A stretch of DNA of 5,965 nucleotides from Limnohabitans sp. Lineage in GTDB: Bacteria > Pseudomonadota > Gammaproteobacteria > Burkholderiales > Burkholderiaceae_C. The position numbers were made by a program, and so were the translations under genes. Shown piece by piece: positions 5,582 through 5,965 of the stretch (position 1 is the stretch's first letter; every line of letters begins with the position of its first letter). The notes beneath the pieces were generated by a model. The model saw only the letters and a list, made by a program, of their open reading frames with translations, was not told the DNA's origin and searched no databases. Location: the NCBI GenBank assembly GCA_018883305.1, contig VEQI01000220.1, positions 1-5,965 on the forward strand. Reading direction: 5' to 3'.

Positions 5582-5965
5582 CGAATACCGTCCTCTCCAT
5601 GCCGCCCCGATGGCGGCAGTTCAACGCCCTGACCAAGCCCAGGGTGATTCAGCTCATCGTGTTCTGCGCCCTGATTGGCATGGTGCTGGCGGTGCCAGGG
5701 GTGCCGGCGTGGACCGATGTGGGCCAGGCAGCGGTAGCGTGTCTGGGCATCTGGCTGGTGTCTGGCGCCGCAGCAGCGTTTAACTGCATTGTGGAAAAGA
5801 AGATCGACGCGCGCATGAAGCGCACCGCCTGGCGACCCACGGCCAAGGGTGAACTGTCTGACCGCGAGACCTTGCTGTTTTCGTTTGTGCTGTGCCTGGC
5901 CGGCTCGGTGATTTTGTATGTGTGGGTCAATCCGCTCACCATGTGGCTCACCTTTGCCACCTTTG
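5578..5965 (+). CDS. ctaB: Haem O synthase / protohaem IX farnesyltransferase, 5' part
   Basis: A UbiA-superfamily membrane prenyltransferase (also called cyoE) that attaches a farnesyl group to haem B to give haem O, the substrate of CtaA. 129 codons are visible and the frame is still open at the window end. The N-terminus has the family motif FNALTKPRVIQL (about 15-26), followed by a first helix. FNCIVEKKIDARMKRTAWRP (68-87) contains the prenyl-diphosphate/Mg-binding pattern with Asn69, Glu73 and Asp77, and the typical MxRTxxRP continuation. The next helix is at about 96-116. The ATG overlaps the ctaA stop by 4 bases with no Shine-Dalgarno sequence, so translation is probably coupled to ctaA. 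In related genomes a classical Sco gene often follows; that lies outside this window. Confidence 0.96.
   Translation, partial: MTNTVLSMPPRWRQFNALTKPRVIQLIVFCALIGMVLAVPGVPAWTDVGQAAVACLGIWLVSGAAAAFNCIVEKKIDARMKRTAWRPTAKGELSDRETLLFSFVLCLAGSVILYVWVNPLTMWLTFATF

Noticed and set aside
1..5965. Search by eye for CRISPR arrays, tRNA or rRNA genes, insertion sequences, attachment sites or phage genes.
   Set aside because: No spaced direct repeats, terminal repeats, transposase motifs or RNA gene signatures were seen; almost all bases are accounted for by cox cluster genes.

Overview
The window is a segment of a chromosomal aa3-type cytochrome c oxidase (cta/cox) locus. It is GC-rich and tightly packed. 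Gene order and protein flavour point to a betaproteobacterium of the Burkholderiales, most likely near the Comamonadaceae: ctaD, small assembly protein, ctaG, DUF2970, ctaE, inverted DUF2909 gene, surf1, Sco-like gene, ctaA, ctaB. The taxonomic call is inferred from remembered synteny, not from a search.

Layout: (1) 1-2564, the structural block on the + strand: the 3' part of ctaD (subunit I), a 36-residue membrane peptide at 737-847, ctaG (the Cox11 copper chaperone for CuB), a DUF2970 membrane protein and ctaE (subunit III). A strong rho-independent terminator at 2586-2611 closes this block. (2) 2683-2904, one small twin-transmembrane (DUF2909-type) gene on the - strand. (3) 2920 to the window end, the assembly and haem block on the + strand: surf1, a membrane-anchored Sco/thioredoxin-like protein with a CxxxC motif, ctaA (haem A synthase) and the 5' part of ctaB (haem O synthase, cyoE). 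The last gene runs off the window.

The genes form one functional unit. CtaB converts haem B to haem O, CtaA oxidises haem O to haem A, Surf1 helps place haem A in subunit I, CtaG supplies CuB, and the Sco-like protein probably serves copper or thiol chemistry. CtaD and CtaE are core subunits of the finished proton-pumping oxidase. The small membrane proteins (36, 70 and 73 residues) are conserved companions with no established mechanism.

This is mostly a textbook housekeeping region and I saw no evidence of a new defence, mobile or RNA system. The points worth a second look are the tiny ORF after ctaD, the two DUF membrane proteins, the atypical Sco-like protein, the 15-bp divergent junction at 2904/2920 with a possible leaderless start, and the nested inverted repeat around the terminator. 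No intergenic stretch reaches 300 bases; the longest, 2565-2682, holds the terminator.
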